Below are positions 50,351 to 59,963 of a stretch of 64,000 nt of DNA, piece after piece (position 1 is the first letter of the stretch; every line of letters starts with the position of its first letter). The position numbers were made by a program, and so were the translations under genes. Under the pieces are notes generated by a model. It did not search any database, was not told where the DNA came from, and was given only the letters and a program-made list of their open reading frames with translations. The DNA is from Clostridiaceae bacterium (GTDB taxonomy: Bacteria; Bacillota; Clostridia; Peptostreptococcales; Natronincolaceae): NCBI GenBank assembly GCA_018432235.1, contig JAHDLO010000022.1, positions 1 to 64,000 of the forward strand. Reading direction: 5' to 3'.

Positions 50351-51097
50351 ATGGATAGAAAAAACAGAGTGTTATTATTTTTTTCGATTGCAGGAATGTT
50401 GCTAATGCCCCAATGGGTACAGGGCATGCACATAATGGAAGGATTTTTATCCCCGGCATGGTGCCTATTTTGGGGCGCATTGTCTCTGCCCTTTGTAGTA
50501 ATGGGCTATAGATCAATACAGCGAATTATTAAGGAGCATCCTAGAGCAAAGCTGCTTTTAGCAATGGCTGGGGCCTTTGTCTTTGTATTGTCTGCCCTAA
50601 AGCTGCCTTCAATAACCGGCAGTAGCTCCCATCCAACCGGAGTAGGCCTTGGCGCCATCATCTTTGGGCCCTTGCCCATGAGTGTATTGGGCTTAATCGT
50701 CCTATTGTTCCAGGCTTTGTTGATGGCCCACGGTGGTCTCACCACCCTTGGAGCAAACACCTTTTCTATGGCGATCGTAGGACCCTTTGTGGCCTATGGC
50801 AGCTATAGGCTAGTAAAAAGGTTGCAGGGACCTCAATGGTTGGCGGTATTTACAGCCGCATTTTTAGGCAATCTATTGACATATGTCGTGACCTCAATTC
50901 AGCTGGCGGTAGCCTTCCCTTCTGAGGTTGGCGGTGTTATGGCTTCATTAACGAGATTTATGGGAATATTTGCAGTAACTCAGGTACCGCTGGCTATTAG
51001 TGAAGGCATTTTAACCGTATTGATATTTAATGCCATAGCAGTATATAGGGAAAAAGAGCTGACGGATTTAAATGTTTTGGCTAAGGAGGCTATGTAA
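50351..51097 (+). CDS. cbiM: cobalt ECF transporter S component CbiM
   Basis: 248 residues. The N-terminal leader is cleaved to expose MHIMEGFLSPAWC, the cobalt-binding N terminus (Met-His) of CbiM. About six membrane segments. The motif SSSHPTGVGLGAIIFGP is typical. The stop is directly followed by cbiN, so both are co-translated. Confidence 0.95.
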   Translation: MDRKNRVLLFFSIAGMLLMPQWVQGMHIMEGFLSPAWCLFWGALSLPFVVMGYRSIQRIIKEHPRAKLLLAMAGAFVFVLSALKLPSITGSSSHPTGVGLGAIIFGPLPMSVLGLIVLLFQALLMAHGGLTTLGANTFSMAIVGPFVAYGSYRLVKRLQGPQWLAVFTAAFLGNLLTYVVTSIQLAVAFPSEVGGVMASLTRFMGIFAVTQVPLAISEGILTVLIFNAIAVYREKELTDLNVLAKEAM

Positions 51098-51418
51098 ATG
51101 GATAAAGCTGATAAAATCTTCAATTTTAAAAATATCATATTAATCCTAATGGTGGTGGCATTGGCAATAGTCCCATTGATAATGGTGAAGGATGCTGAAT
51201 TTGAGGGTGCTGACGCCATTGCAGAAGAGGCCATCGGTGAAATCAACGCCGATTATGAGCCTTGGTTTTCACCAATCTTTGAGCCGCCAAGCGGTGAGGT
51301 AGAGAGTCTTTTATTTGTGCTTCAGGCAGTAATTGGGGCTGGAATTATAGGCTTTGGCTTTGGCTATATGAAAGCTAAAGGAGAGGGAAGTAAGGAGTCT
51401 CATGCAGGGCTTAGATAG
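51098..51418 (+). CDS. cbiN: cobalt transporter subunit CbiN
   Basis: 106 residues with two membrane segments and the loop EFEGADAIAEEAIGEINADYEPWFSPIFEPPSGEVE, here divided as FEGADAIAEEAI and YEPWFSPIFEPPSGEVESLLF, which is the CbiN signature. CbiN helps load Co2+ into CbiM. AAGGAGGCTATGTAA precedes ATG. Confidence 0.95.
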   Translation: MDKADKIFNFKNIILILMVVALAIVPLIMVKDAEFEGADAIAEEAIGEINADYEPWFSPIFEPPSGEVESLLFVLQAVIGAGIIGFGFGYMKAKGEGSKESHAGLR

Positions 51419-52175
51419 ATATGCTTACGACTCTAAGCTTAGGAATGAAAATCCTTTGGATAAGCTGTTATTCTCTTTAGCTGCAATGCTATGCTGCCTA
51501 TTGCTAAATAGTATAGTAGCCTCAGTTCTGGTGCTTATGGTAATGCTCTGGCTTACCGTCAGTAAAGGCGGCACCCCCCTAAAGCACTTTATTAGACTTA
51601 TGCTGATACCCTCTACCTTTTTAATGATTTCAGTAATTACCATTGCCCTAAGCATAACCAGGACACCTATGGTATTTATATTTTCAATATATATTCGGAG
51701 CTTCTATATAGGAGTAACAGAGGTAGGTCTTGCCACGGCCTTAAGAGTTGCGATAAAGGCCTGGGCAGCCATCTCTTGCCTGTATTTTTTGTCTTTGACA
51801 ACCCCTATGCTGGAGGTAATATCAGCCTTGAGGCGTCTTTGGCTTCCTTCGTTGTTTTTGGAGCTTATGTCCCTGATATACAGGATGATATTTATATTTA
51901 TGGAAACCGCCCAAACCATATATCTTGCCCAGAGCTCTAGGCTGGGATATATCACTATTAGAGGTGGCATTAAATCTCTTGGGGGCCTCGTATCGGTATT
52001 GTTTTTAAGGTCCTACAGAAAAGCAGAGGAGCTATACATAGCCCTTGAATCCAGAGGCTACGAAAATGAGCTGATGGTTTTGGAGGAACCCCGACAGCAT
52101 GACATTAAATGGTATATCGGTATTATCGGACTAATTTCTTTGCTGGTGGCATTGAAGCTATTAACCGGAAGGTAA
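51402..52175 (+). CDS. cbiQ: cobalt ECF transporter T component CbiQ
   Basis: 257 residues with five to six membrane segments. The coupling motif appears as YIALESRGYE (Ala-Arg-Gly type) and an earlier YLAQSSRLGY, which are the two coupling-helix motifs of T components. Overlaps cbiN by 17 bases. Confidence 0.93.
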   Translation: MQGLDRYAYDSKLRNENPLDKLLFSLAAMLCCLLLNSIVASVLVLMVMLWLTVSKGGTPLKHFIRLMLIPSTFLMISVITIALSITRTPMVFIFSIYIRSFYIGVTEVGLATALRVAIKAWAAISCLYFLSLTTPMLEVISALRRLWLPSLFLELMSLIYRMIFIFMETAQTIYLAQSSRLGYITIRGGIKSLGGLVSVLFLRSYRKAEELYIALESRGYENELMVLEEPRQHDIKWYIGIIGLISLLVALKLLTGR

Positions 52176-52185
52176 GGGATACATA

Positions 52186-53052
52186 ATGAAGGAAGCGATA
52201 CTGGAAACAAAAAACCTAGATTATAAATATATTAGTGGTGAAGTGGCACTAAAGGATATATCTCTAAAAATTCATAGAGGAGAGACGGTAGCAATATTAG
52301 GGGGAAATGGCGCAGGCAAGTCCACTTTATTTCAATGCTTTAATGGCATTCTAAGGCCCACCTCTGGGGAGCTTCTAGTGGCTAGCCGGACAGTTAAATA
52401 TACTGCCTCAGCCTTAAAGGAGCTCAGACGCACCGTAGGCCTCGTGTTTCAGGACTCCGACAGCCAGCTCTTTTCCGCCAGTGTATATCAGGATGTCTCC
52501 TTTGGCGCTGTTAATTTAAAGCTGCCCCTTGAAGAAATCCGGCTAAGAGTAGATACTGCCCTCAAGAGAACCGGAACCCTCCACCTTAAGGACAGGCCAA
52601 CCCACAGCCTGAGCTTTGGAGAAAAAAAGCGGGTAGCTATAGCGGGTGTGCTGGTTATGGAGCCTCAAATAATAGTGCTGGACGAGCCCACGGCAGGCCT
52701 TGACCCGAAAGGTGTCAGCGAGATAATGACGTTGCTTAAGGAAACTCAAAAGCAGCTGGGGATATCAATTGTCCTGTCTACCCATGATATCGACCTAGTG
52801 GGGCTTTACTGCGATTATGTATATGTGCTGGAAAAGGGCAGGCTAATATTGGAGGGCAGACCAAGGGAAGTGTTTGACAGAGCAGATATTCTAAGATCAG
52901 CCCATTTAAGGCTGCCGCGTATAGGTCATCTGATGGAGATATTGAAAAAGCATGATGGCTTTAGCTTTCAACAGCTGGGCTATACTATCGCTGAGGCCAG
53001 AAGGGAGCTTAGGAATTGGTATAGCAGCAAAACAAAACAGGGTGAGAAATGA
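52186..53052 (+). CDS. cbiO: cobalt ECF transporter ATPase CbiO
   Basis: 288 residues. Walker A GGNGAGKSTL, Q-loop VFQDSDSQLFSASVYQDVSFG (the ECF type), signature LSFGEKKRVAIAG, Walker B IIVLDEPTAGLDP, H-loop STHDID. Fourth gene of the cobalt operon. The stop codon lies inside the terminator hairpin. Confidence 0.95.
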   Translation: MKEAILETKNLDYKYISGEVALKDISLKIHRGETVAILGGNGAGKSTLFQCFNGILRPTSGELLVASRTVKYTASALKELRRTVGLVFQDSDSQLFSASVYQDVSFGAVNLKLPLEEIRLRVDTALKRTGTLHLKDRPTHSLSFGEKKRVAIAGVLVMEPQIIVLDEPTAGLDPKGVSEIMTLLKETQKQLGISIVLSTHDIDLVGLYCDYVYVLEKGRLILEGRPREVFDRADILRSAHLRLPRIGHLMEILKKHDGFSFQQLGYTIAEARRELRNWYSSKTKQGEK

Positions 53053-53072
53053 TTTCCACCCTGTTTTTAAAA
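53038..53072. terminator. terminator shared by cbiO and the convergent amidase gene
   Basis: CAGGGTG-GAAAT / ATTTC-CACCCTG hairpin and a T run. Confidence 0.85.
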
Positions 53073-54203
53073 ATAATGCACCCTAACCAATCTGAATACA
53101 ACCCCTTTATCACTCCAGCCTAGGTCCCACGGAACCCTGTGGCGGTCGGTATTGTGGGAGTTCACTAGAGCATAGCCCTTGGTGTCGGCATCAGTTATCA
53201 CTGAAATATGGGTGACTTTTCCCTTGACCTCATAGGCGATATAATCACCCGGCAGAAGACTGTAGGAGGCCTTAAGCACCTGTTGATAGCTGCCTCTGGC
53301 AATTGTTGAGCCTCTGCCGCTGTTTAGCATGTAGCTATTGAAGCTGCTGGCATTTATCCAAGCCCTGCTGCCCTTATTTTTCTCATAATTCCATGTGGTA
53401 TTTTTCTTAAATTGACCGCCTTCAAACAGGATTTGCGAGGCATAATTAGCACAGTCGCCTCCAAGGCTGTTGTAGTTTCTATAATCAGGATTATATTGAA
53501 AGCCATACTCCGGCAAGGCGGCAGCTCCGCTATATTTATAGGCATACTTGACGGCATTGATACGTCCTTCGCTTAAATCAGAAAAATCCTTAGATTCGGC
53601 GATCAATATAATATCTCTGACCTCTTGACTCTTTATCTCATCCAGGTGCAGCGAGTCTGCAAAGGGATCGTTGTACCATTCCTTTGCTATAGCCCATTTC
53701 TCTTTATAGGGTACTAAATCCAATGTATGATATGTACCTATTCTGAAGGAGTTCACTTTGTTGGGTTCATTTTCATAGCTATAGCTGTATTCTGTAGCAA
53801 CCAAAAGACTTACGGTGTACCCCTCTCCTTTTACCTTTGCACCTCTAACAACAACCTCAGAGTTTATAGACTTAAACTCAACTGCCTGTTTCTTAGACCA
53901 CATATGTAGATAGCGCATTTTGGTAAGCTCATGCTCGTAGGCATATAAGCCGCTACGAACCTCAGTATTATATAAATCCTTAAGGGCCTCACGATCCTCA
54001 TCCAGAAGAAAGCTGCCTCTATTTTCAAATATCTCCTGCAGCTCTGCTTTCAGCATAGAACGGAGGCCTTCATCAATAAAAACCTCTGAGGCATTGGAAA
54101 ATTGATGCCAAAAATAAATTCCAACTATTAAAAGGATCAGAAGCATAAAGACAATTAAAACCTTTGTCAATTTACTTATCCTTATTAAAATAACCATCCC
54201 CAT
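53067..54203 (-). CDS. membrane-anchored amidase domain (PF12671) protein
   Basis: 378 residues. One N-terminal membrane segment (about 10-30), a coiled or stalk part of about 190 residues, then a C-terminal domain with GGDCANYASQILFEGG (nucleophile Cys near residue 243 of the frame), YIAYEVKGKVTHISVITDAD (catalytic His) and NSHNTDRHRVPWDLGW. This is the CHAP-like putative amidase domain common in Firmicutes, probably acting on peptidoglycan peptides or surface proteins. ATG 54197 is an equal alternative start. Confidence 0.85.
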   Translation of the reverse strand: MGMVILIRISKLTKVLIVFMLLILLIVGIYFWHQFSNASEVFIDEGLRSMLKAELQEIFENRGSFLLDEDREALKDLYNTEVRSGLYAYEHELTKMRYLHMWSKKQAVEFKSINSEVVVRGAKVKGEGYTVSLLVATEYSYSYENEPNKVNSFRIGTYHTLDLVPYKEKWAIAKEWYNDPFADSLHLDEIKSQEVRDIILIAESKDFSDLSEGRINAVKYAYKYSGAAALPEYGFQYNPDYRNYNSLGGDCANYASQILFEGGQFKKNTTWNYEKNKGSRAWINASSFNSYMLNSGRGSTIARGSYQQVLKASYSLLPGDYIAYEVKGKVTHISVITDADTKGYALVNSHNTDRHRVPWDLGWSDKGVVFRLVRVHYF

Positions 54204-54387
54204 ACCCCCAATACCTATTCAATGGAGTATATGAGGATCGCCAAATGACTATGCCATGCAATTCATGATTTAAATTAAGAGACAGCTATAATTATTTACT
54301 AAAGATTAATGCAAAATACTTCTATGGCATAATGCGTCTATACGCTATATAATTATAAATAATGGAAATAAAAGGGGGATACAGAAT

Positions 54388-55443
54388 ATGAAGGTACTGA
54401 ATATTGGAATGATAGGCTTTGGCATGGCTGGTAGGGTATTTCATGCACCAATAATTAAAAGCCTCCCTTACTTGAGGCTAAAAGGGGTACAAAGCGCTAA
54501 CCGTACCACCAGGGAGATGCTACACAGACTTTATCCAGAAACAGAAATTGCAGATTCAGCCGAGGAAATATTAAAGGATGAGGATATTGACTTAGTGGTG
54601 GTGGCAACGCCCAACACCTCCCACACAGAGTATGCTGAGAAGGCATTATTGGCAAATAAGCATGTTATTGTGGAAAAGCCCTTCACCATAACTTCCTCGG
54701 AAGCGGATACGCTAATAGAACTGGCAAAGGAGAAAAACTTGGTGCTGACTGTGCATCAAAACAGAAGATGGGACAGTGATTTCTTAACGGTAAAAAAGGT
54801 AATAGAAGGCAGGCTGCTGGGGGATATCGTAGAATATGAGGCCCATTATGACAGGTTTAGAAATTATATCAAGGAAAACGCATGGCGGGAGGAGCCACAG
54901 GCTGGCTCCGGGGTCCTATACGACCTGGGAAGCCATTTAATTGACCAGGCGCTAAGCCTCTTTGGACTGCCGCTGGAGGTATCCGCCGACATAGGGGCAC
55001 AAAGAGGCGGCAGTAAGACCGTCGATTACTTCCATATCATTCTGCATTATCAAAACTTCAGGGCGGTATTGAGGTCCGGCAGCTTGGTTAGAGAGCCATT
55101 GCCTCACTTTATTGTATTGGGCAACGAGGGCTCCTTTGTAAAATATGGAATGGATGTGCAGGAGGCGGCATTAAAGGCGGGTGCTACACCGCTGGAGCTT
55201 GAAGCATGGGGTGAGGAGCCAAAGGAGCTGCAGGGCATTATAAACAGCAATATCAATGGTGTACATATAAGGGGAACAGTTGAAAGCGAAAGAGGCGATT
55301 ACAGATTCTTTTATGAAAATGTCTATAATGCTATAATGGGCAAGGAGGAGCTTGCTGTAAAACCGGAGGAGGCAAGAAATACAATACGTATTATCGAGCT
55401 GGCTATGGAGAGTCATAATAAGGGCATGAGAATCAAGCTTTAA
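54388..55443 (+). CDS. Gfo/Idh/MocA family NAD(P)-dependent oxidoreductase
   Basis: 351 residues. Rossmann start IGMIGFGMAGRVFHAPII, VVVATPNTSH, and the hallmark VEKPFTIT (Glu-Lys-Pro), then YDLGSHLIDQ with the catalytic His. Oxidises a sugar or inositol-like alcohol; substrate unknown. Alone, with AAAAGGGGG before ATG. Confidence 0.9.
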   Translation: MKVLNIGMIGFGMAGRVFHAPIIKSLPYLRLKGVQSANRTTREMLHRLYPETEIADSAEEILKDEDIDLVVVATPNTSHTEYAEKALLANKHVIVEKPFTITSSEADTLIELAKEKNLVLTVHQNRRWDSDFLTVKKVIEGRLLGDIVEYEAHYDRFRNYIKENAWREEPQAGSGVLYDLGSHLIDQALSLFGLPLEVSADIGAQRGGSKTVDYFHIILHYQNFRAVLRSGSLVREPLPHFIVLGNEGSFVKYGMDVQEAALKAGATPLELEAWGEEPKELQGIINSNINGVHIRGTVESERGDYRFFYENVYNAIMGKEELAVKPEEARNTIRIIELAMESHNKGMRIKL

Positions 55444-55456
55444 ACCAGGGATTAAA

Positions 55457-55575
55457 GACAAACCCTAAGATTTTCAATGCACTAATTATTTACTTATGTT
55501 TTGGAAATTAGGGTTTGTAGGTGACTATATACTATGTCTTGCGTCTGAGGGACCCTTCGTAGGTCCCTTTATCAT
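55457..55575 (+). terminator. two inverted repeats including a terminator
   Basis: ACAAACCCTAA and TTAGGGTTTGT form 11-bp arms around a 38-base loop (about 55457-55520). Downstream, GGGACC-cttcgta-GGTCCC with TTT (about 55549-55570) is a terminator. Confidence 0.55.
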
Positions 55576-55689
55576 TGATAAAGGCAGCAGGATGTTACAA
55601 ATTATTTATTTTTCAATGGTTTGATAAACTCAGAATTTAGTATATAATAGTTTGTGAAATACCGATATTTGACAGCTAGGAGTGAAGCT

Positions 55690-57051
55690 ATGCTTAACAT
55701 AAATTGGAAGGATAAAGACTTTTTTAAGGCAATGCTGGCGATTGCTTTGCCTATTGCCTTGCAAAACCTAATATCCTCATCGCTGAATATGGTGGATACT
55801 GTAATGATAGGTCGTTTAGGTGAAACAGAAATTGCAGCAGTTGGATTGGCCAACCAATATTTTTTCCTTATGGTGCTGGTGCTCTTTGGCGTCAACAGCG
55901 GTGCTGCGATATTCACCTCACAGTATTGGGGGAAAAATGATATAGCAAATATAAAAAGAGTGATGGGGATTATGCTGTTGATCGGGGGCGGGGTAAGTAT
56001 ATTGTTTGCTGCTGCCGCCTTCCTTGCCCCCAGCTTGATTTTGCGTATATTTACTGAGGATTTGAGGGTAATAGAGCTGGGGAGTGATTATCTTAGAATA
56101 GTAAGTCTGAGCTATTTTATAACCGCTGTGGGCTTTACCTATTCCTTTACCCTACGAAGCATTGGGCAGGCAAAGCTGCCGATGGTCATAAGTGCTGTAT
56201 CCCTTTTGTGCAATACGGTGCTTAATTATATTTTGATATTTGGCGGGCTTGGTTTTCCGAAAATGGGCGTGGCGGGTGCAGCTTTGGCAACGCTGCTGTC
56301 CCGAGCCGTAGAGCTGGCTTTGATTCTAATTATAGTGTACGGACAGAAAATGGATGTGGCCGCTAAGCTTAAGGAGATGCTGGATATCCCTGCACCCCTA
56401 TTTAAGCAGTATATTAAAACCGGCTTGCCGGTTATACTAAATGAAGGCTTTTGGTCCCTTGGTATGACCATGTACACCATTGCCTATGCAAGAATAAGCA
56501 CAGAGGCCATAGCCTCGGTTCAAATAGCCAATACCGTTCAGAGTGTATTTATGGTGGTGGCCTTCGGTCTGGGAAATGCCTGCGCCGTATTGCTGGGGAA
56601 TGCCATAGGTGCAAGGGAAAACGAAAAAGCCATAGATTATGCTGTAAAGTTTTCAGTGCTGGGACCATTGGTCGGCGTATTGTTAGGTCTTATGCTGGTG
56701 CTATCCTCAGGACTGATTCTAAGCTTTTTTAACATTTCGCCGGAGGTATATTACAACGCCAAATACATTCTCTATACAATGGCCTTCTTTATAAGCTTCA
56801 GAATATTTAATACGATATTGATTATTGGGGTGCTAAGAAGCGGTGGCGATACCACCTTCTCCTTGATCATTGAGCTGAGCTGCGTATGGCTGTTCGGCGT
56901 GCCAATGGCCTTTATTGGTGCTATGCTGCTAAAGCTGCCGGTCTATTGGGTGGTGGCGTTAGTCTCCTGCGAGGAGGTTATTAAGGCCTTCATAGGGGTT
57001 CCAAGGGTGGTATCAAAAAAATGGCTAAGGAATGTGGTTGATTTTTCTTGA
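55690..57051 (+). CDS. MATE family efflux transporter
   Basis: About 453 residues, 12 membrane segments. ALPIALQNLISSSLNMVDTVMIGRLGETEIAAVG (parts: LISSSLNMVDTVMIGRLGE) at the N terminus and KTGLPVILNEGFWSLGMTMY in the second half are of the NorM/DinF type. ATG 55690 is taken after AGGAGTGAAGCT. Overlaps the region before a lipoprotein gene, which may be in the same operon. Distinct from the MATE protein at 31673. Confidence 0.9.
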   Translation: MLNINWKDKDFFKAMLAIALPIALQNLISSSLNMVDTVMIGRLGETEIAAVGLANQYFFLMVLVLFGVNSGAAIFTSQYWGKNDIANIKRVMGIMLLIGGGVSILFAAAAFLAPSLILRIFTEDLRVIELGSDYLRIVSLSYFITAVGFTYSFTLRSIGQAKLPMVISAVSLLCNTVLNYILIFGGLGFPKMGVAGAALATLLSRAVELALILIIVYGQKMDVAAKLKEMLDIPAPLFKQYIKTGLPVILNEGFWSLGMTMYTIAYARISTEAIASVQIANTVQSVFMVVAFGLGNACAVLLGNAIGARENEKAIDYAVKFSVLGPLVGVLLGLMLVLSSGLILSFFNISPEVYYNAKYILYTMAFFISFRIFNTILIIGVLRSGGDTTFSLIIELSCVWLFGVPMAFIGAMLLKLPVYWVVALVSCEEVIKAFIGVPRVVSKKWLRNVVDFS

Positions 57052-57065
57052 TAGGAGGGATTTGC

Positions 57066-57962
57066 TTGAAAAATAAACTGATGATCGGGTTATGCTTATT
57101 ACTGCTTTTAACCGGCTGTACCGGAAATCAAAGTACCAAGGAGGAATCTCCAGCGGAGGATATTGACAAGCCGGCTCAAACGATTCCCCGGGCAGATGAT
57201 AAAGAGCTTGAAATTAATGAATCAGGTGCCACAATAGAGGCGCGCTTTCCGACACCGGAGGGCTTCACCAGAGTAGCAGTTAAGGAGGGCTCCTTTCAAC
57301 AATACCTGAGAGGCCTTGACCTAAAGCCCCATGGCGCTAAGGTACTGTATTTTGACGGCAGGGAAAAGAATAAAGAAAATGTCTATGCGGCAGTGGTGGA
57401 TATGGAGATAGGCAGCAGAGATTTGCAGCAATGCGCCGATGCGATTATAAGGCTCAGGGCAGAGCATTTTTATGAAAAAGGAGAATACGATAAAATTCAT
57501 TTTAATTTTACCAATGGCTTCAGGGTGGACTACACCAAGTGGATGGAGGGCTATAGAATAGCTGTAGACGGAAATAACACCAGCTGGGTCAAGAGAACAG
57601 ACTCCTCCAGCAGCTATGAAAGCTTCCGAAAGTATTTGGACATTGTATTTGCCTATGCCGGCACCATATCTCTTGAAAAGGAGCTGGCAACGGTTCAGTT
57701 GGCGGATATGGCAATCGGTGATGTATTCATACAAGGAGGCAGCCCTGGGCATGCGGTAATCGTGGTGGATATGGCTAAAAATGAAGCCACTGGTGAGGTT
57801 GTTTTTATGCTGGCACAAAGCTATATGCCTGCTCAGGATATACAGATATTGCAAAATCCAGGAGATGAAAGCATAAGCCCGTGGTATAGTAAGAGCTTTG
57901 GTGATACACTGAAGACGCCGGAATGGACCTTCAACAGCAGTGACCTTAAACGATTTCAATAA
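57066..57962 (+). CDS. DUF4846 lipoprotein
   Basis: About 298 residues from TTG 57066, preceded by AGGAGGG. Lipobox LTGCTG with Cys near residue 17. The rest follows the DUF4846 pattern: GFTRVAVKEGSFQQYLRGLDLKP, VYAAVVDMEIGSRDLQQCADA, RLRAEHF, and MAIGDVFIQGGSPGHAVIVVDMA. The GxPGHA and Asp/Gln residues suggest a papain-like or NlpC-like fold, but catalytic activity is unproven. Anchored outside the membrane. Confidence 0.85.
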   Translation: MKNKLMIGLCLLLLLTGCTGNQSTKEESPAEDIDKPAQTIPRADDKELEINESGATIEARFPTPEGFTRVAVKEGSFQQYLRGLDLKPHGAKVLYFDGREKNKENVYAAVVDMEIGSRDLQQCADAIIRLRAEHFYEKGEYDKIHFNFTNGFRVDYTKWMEGYRIAVDGNNTSWVKRTDSSSSYESFRKYLDIVFAYAGTISLEKELATVQLADMAIGDVFIQGGSPGHAVIVVDMAKNEATGEVVFMLAQSYMPAQDIQILQNPGDESISPWYSKSFGDTLKTPEWTFNSSDLKRFQ

Positions 57963-57998
57963 TTAAGGCTAAGGGCCTTAGGATAAAGGAGAGACTTT

Positions 57999-58143
57999 AT
58001 GGTAAAGAGGATAAAAATAAAATTAGATAATAAACTTTTTTAGGGTAAAGCCAGATATTTATGGCGATGGCAGGGTAATGCTAGGGGAAAGCACTCTTGA
58101 GTGCTTTGTTGAAGAGAAGCTTAAGGAATTGCTAAGTAAATAA
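57999..58143 (+). pseudogene. frameshifted small gene, about 47 codons
   Basis: AAAGGAGAG precedes ATG 57999, which gives 14 codons (MVKRIKIKLDNKLF) and a TAG in a run of six T. In the +1 frame the run continues as RVKPDIYGDGRVMLGEST... and ends at TAA 58141 with a charged LKELLSK tail. So a one-base shift at the T run would restore a protein of about 46-47 residues. A hairpin AAAGCACTC/GAGTGCTTT lies inside (about 58089-58108). Not recognised. Confidence 0.45.
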
Positions 58144-58293
58144 GTAAATAAATAGGGTTAAAGACAGTAAAGGAAAGGGCTGAGAAAAAGACTAAAAGTA
58201 GGTCTTATGATCAGCCTAAATTATTAAATTATATTGACTGACATCAGTCAGTTGTGATATATTTCAAATATAAGATATTTGTAGGAGGTTTAT
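58144..58293 (+). promoter_or_regulatory. promoter and TetR operator
   Basis: TTGACT at 58234 with an AT-rich -10 near 58258. The palindrome GACTGA-cat-CAGTC (TGACTGACATCAGTCAG at about 58235-58251) overlaps the promoter; this is a common operator type of AcrR/FadR-like TetR proteins. Upstream of it, 58144-58230 has nothing recognisable. Confidence 0.6.
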
Positions 58294-58929
58294 ATGCCAC
58301 GTCAGACTAAGAATCCAGAGGAAAGAAGGAAGGACCTCATAAATGCAGCAGAGGAGTTATTTGCTGAGAGGAGTTTTATAGATACAACCGTAAGCGATAT
58401 TGTAAAAAAACTAGGGGTAGCTCAGGGCACCTTTTATTATTATTTCAAGTCTAAGGATGAAATATTTACATTAATACTTGAGGCCTGCTGGGAGGAGCTC
58501 CTTCAACAAATAAGCGGTGCCCTTAGACAAGGTCCAGTAAAGGCTACAGATAAATTAAAAGTAATTTTTGGTTATCTATTTATGCCAGTTGCAGGAAAAG
58601 TTGGGGTCGATAAATACTTCAGAGAGGAACAGGAGAGTTCTGAAGTTGCTAAGTTCTATCATCGTAGCTTTGACGAGATGAGGGTTAAGGTTTTTTGCTC
58701 CTTGATTCAGGATATAGTTGCAGAGGGAGTCAAGGCAGGAGAATTTAGACAGCTTAAAAGTCCTAAGGAAATAACAGAAATAATCTTCTATGGTATAAAT
58801 ACATATATGCATATTCATTCGCCTAATTTTATGGATTTAAGCTACTTTAACAATAAAATTATGGCCCTTGAGGAGCTTTTGGAAATTACATTAGGAGTTG
58901 AAGCTGGTACCTTTAGATTTACCTTGTAA
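58294..58929 (+). CDS. TetR/AcrR family transcriptional regulator
   Basis: 211 residues. The helix-turn-helix is typical: DLINAAEELFAERSFIDTTVSDIVKKLGVAQGTFYYYFKSKDEIF. The C-terminal domain is divergent. Followed after 17 bases by a membrane ferredoxin gene, so probably one operon. Probably controls itself through the TGACTGA palindrome. Confidence 0.9.
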   Translation: MPRQTKNPEERRKDLINAAEELFAERSFIDTTVSDIVKKLGVAQGTFYYYFKSKDEIFTLILEACWEELLQQISGALRQGPVKATDKLKVIFGYLFMPVAGKVGVDKYFREEQESSEVAKFYHRSFDEMRVKVFCSLIQDIVAEGVKAGEFRQLKSPKEITEIIFYGINTYMHIHSPNFMDLSYFNNKIMALEELLEITLGVEAGTFRFTL

Positions 58930-58946
58930 AAAAGAGGAGGATTACT

Positions 58947-59699
58947 ATGAAAAGACAGAAGGTTAGACGTCTATTTACATTGCTTACATTGCTATTATTT
59001 CCAATTGTAATGAATTATTTATCACCGTATTTAATCGTCATGGGGGCAACGGAGGGAATTATTAATGGCAGCTTTGTTGTGTTTATATTACTTTTTTTAG
59101 CCGCCATGGTTTTCGGAAGAGGCTATTGTGGTTGGGTATGCCCAGCGGCTTTTTTACAGGAGGCCTGTATCCCTATTAAGGATAAGCCTGTTAATAAAAG
59201 GTACGATAAAATAAAGTACATTATTTGGGTAGCTTGGTTAGGTATTATAGCGACCTTTGCAATAAAGGCTGGTGGCTATACAAAGATTGACTTTTTATAT
59301 ATGACAGAAAATGTTATCTCAATTGACAGTCCAGTTAAATACATTATTTATTATGGGGTTTTAATGATATTCCTAGCATTGCCACTACTAGCAGGGAGAA
59401 GGGCAGGCTGTCATACAGTCTGTTGGATGGCACCCTATATGGTAATAGGTAACAAGCTCTCAAGAGGACTAAAGCTACCTTCGCTACAGCTAGCAGCTGA
59501 AAAGGAACAGTGTATAGGGTGTAGGCAATGTGATAAAAAATGTCCAATGGGTCTAGAGGTAAGTACGATGGCAGCAGCCGGTGCGATGTATAATAATGAG
59601 TGTGTTTTGTGTGGTGAATGTGTAGACGTCTGCCCTAAAGGAGTTATTCAATACAACTTTGGCACAACGATTAAGGCAAAAGCAGGAGCAAAGCTGTAA
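58947..59699 (+). CDS. membrane-bound 4Fe-4S ferredoxin protein (NapH-like)
   Basis: 250 residues. Four to five membrane segments, with the motif GRGYCGWVCPAAF in a loop and GCHTVCWMAPYMV in the next. Two C-terminal 4Fe-4S motifs: CIGCRQCDKKCPMG and CVLCGECVDVCPKG. This is the NapH/NosR C-terminal architecture, an electron carrier from quinol or ferredoxin to an unknown acceptor. The inducer of the TetR-type repressor would decide its use. Confidence 0.88.
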   Translation: MKRQKVRRLFTLLTLLLFPIVMNYLSPYLIVMGATEGIINGSFVVFILLFLAAMVFGRGYCGWVCPAAFLQEACIPIKDKPVNKRYDKIKYIIWVAWLGIIATFAIKAGGYTKIDFLYMTENVISIDSPVKYIIYYGVLMIFLALPLLAGRRAGCHTVCWMAPYMVIGNKLSRGLKLPSLQLAAEKEQCIGCRQCDKKCPMGLEVSTMAAAGAMYNNECVLCGECVDVCPKGVIQYNFGTTIKAKAGAKL

Positions 59700-59734
59700 G
59701 CAACCCCTCTAATTTTACGGATTTATACAATCAA

Positions 59735-59784
59735 CATTGACTTCAGTATGGTACTTCGGTATTAACTGGGGTCTTTTTTATTTT
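59735..59784 (+). terminator. intrinsic terminator
   Basis: GACTTCAGT / AACTGGGGTC pairing with G.U, followed by TTTTTTATTTT. Confidence 0.6.
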
Positions 59785-59854
59785 ATAAAAAGTTTATAAT
59801 TTCTTCTGATTTTTATTATTGATTTGTTATGGGTATAGTATTATACTAAACAAG

Positions 59855-59933
59855 TATTTCGTATGCGAAATATCAGATTGAAGATAAATATTTGGCTTTG
59901 TCTACAATATCGTATTTCGAATAAGGATATAAT
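59855..59933 (+). promoter_or_regulatory. MarR operator and promoter
   Basis: TATTTCGTATGCGAAATA (59855-59872) is a perfect 18-base palindrome. A second partial site TATTTCGAATA lies at 59913-59923, next to TATAAT (59928-59933). The MarR protein that follows likely binds both. Confidence 0.75.
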
Positions 59934-59963
59934 AATGCTACGTATTTAAAGGGAGGTGTTTAA

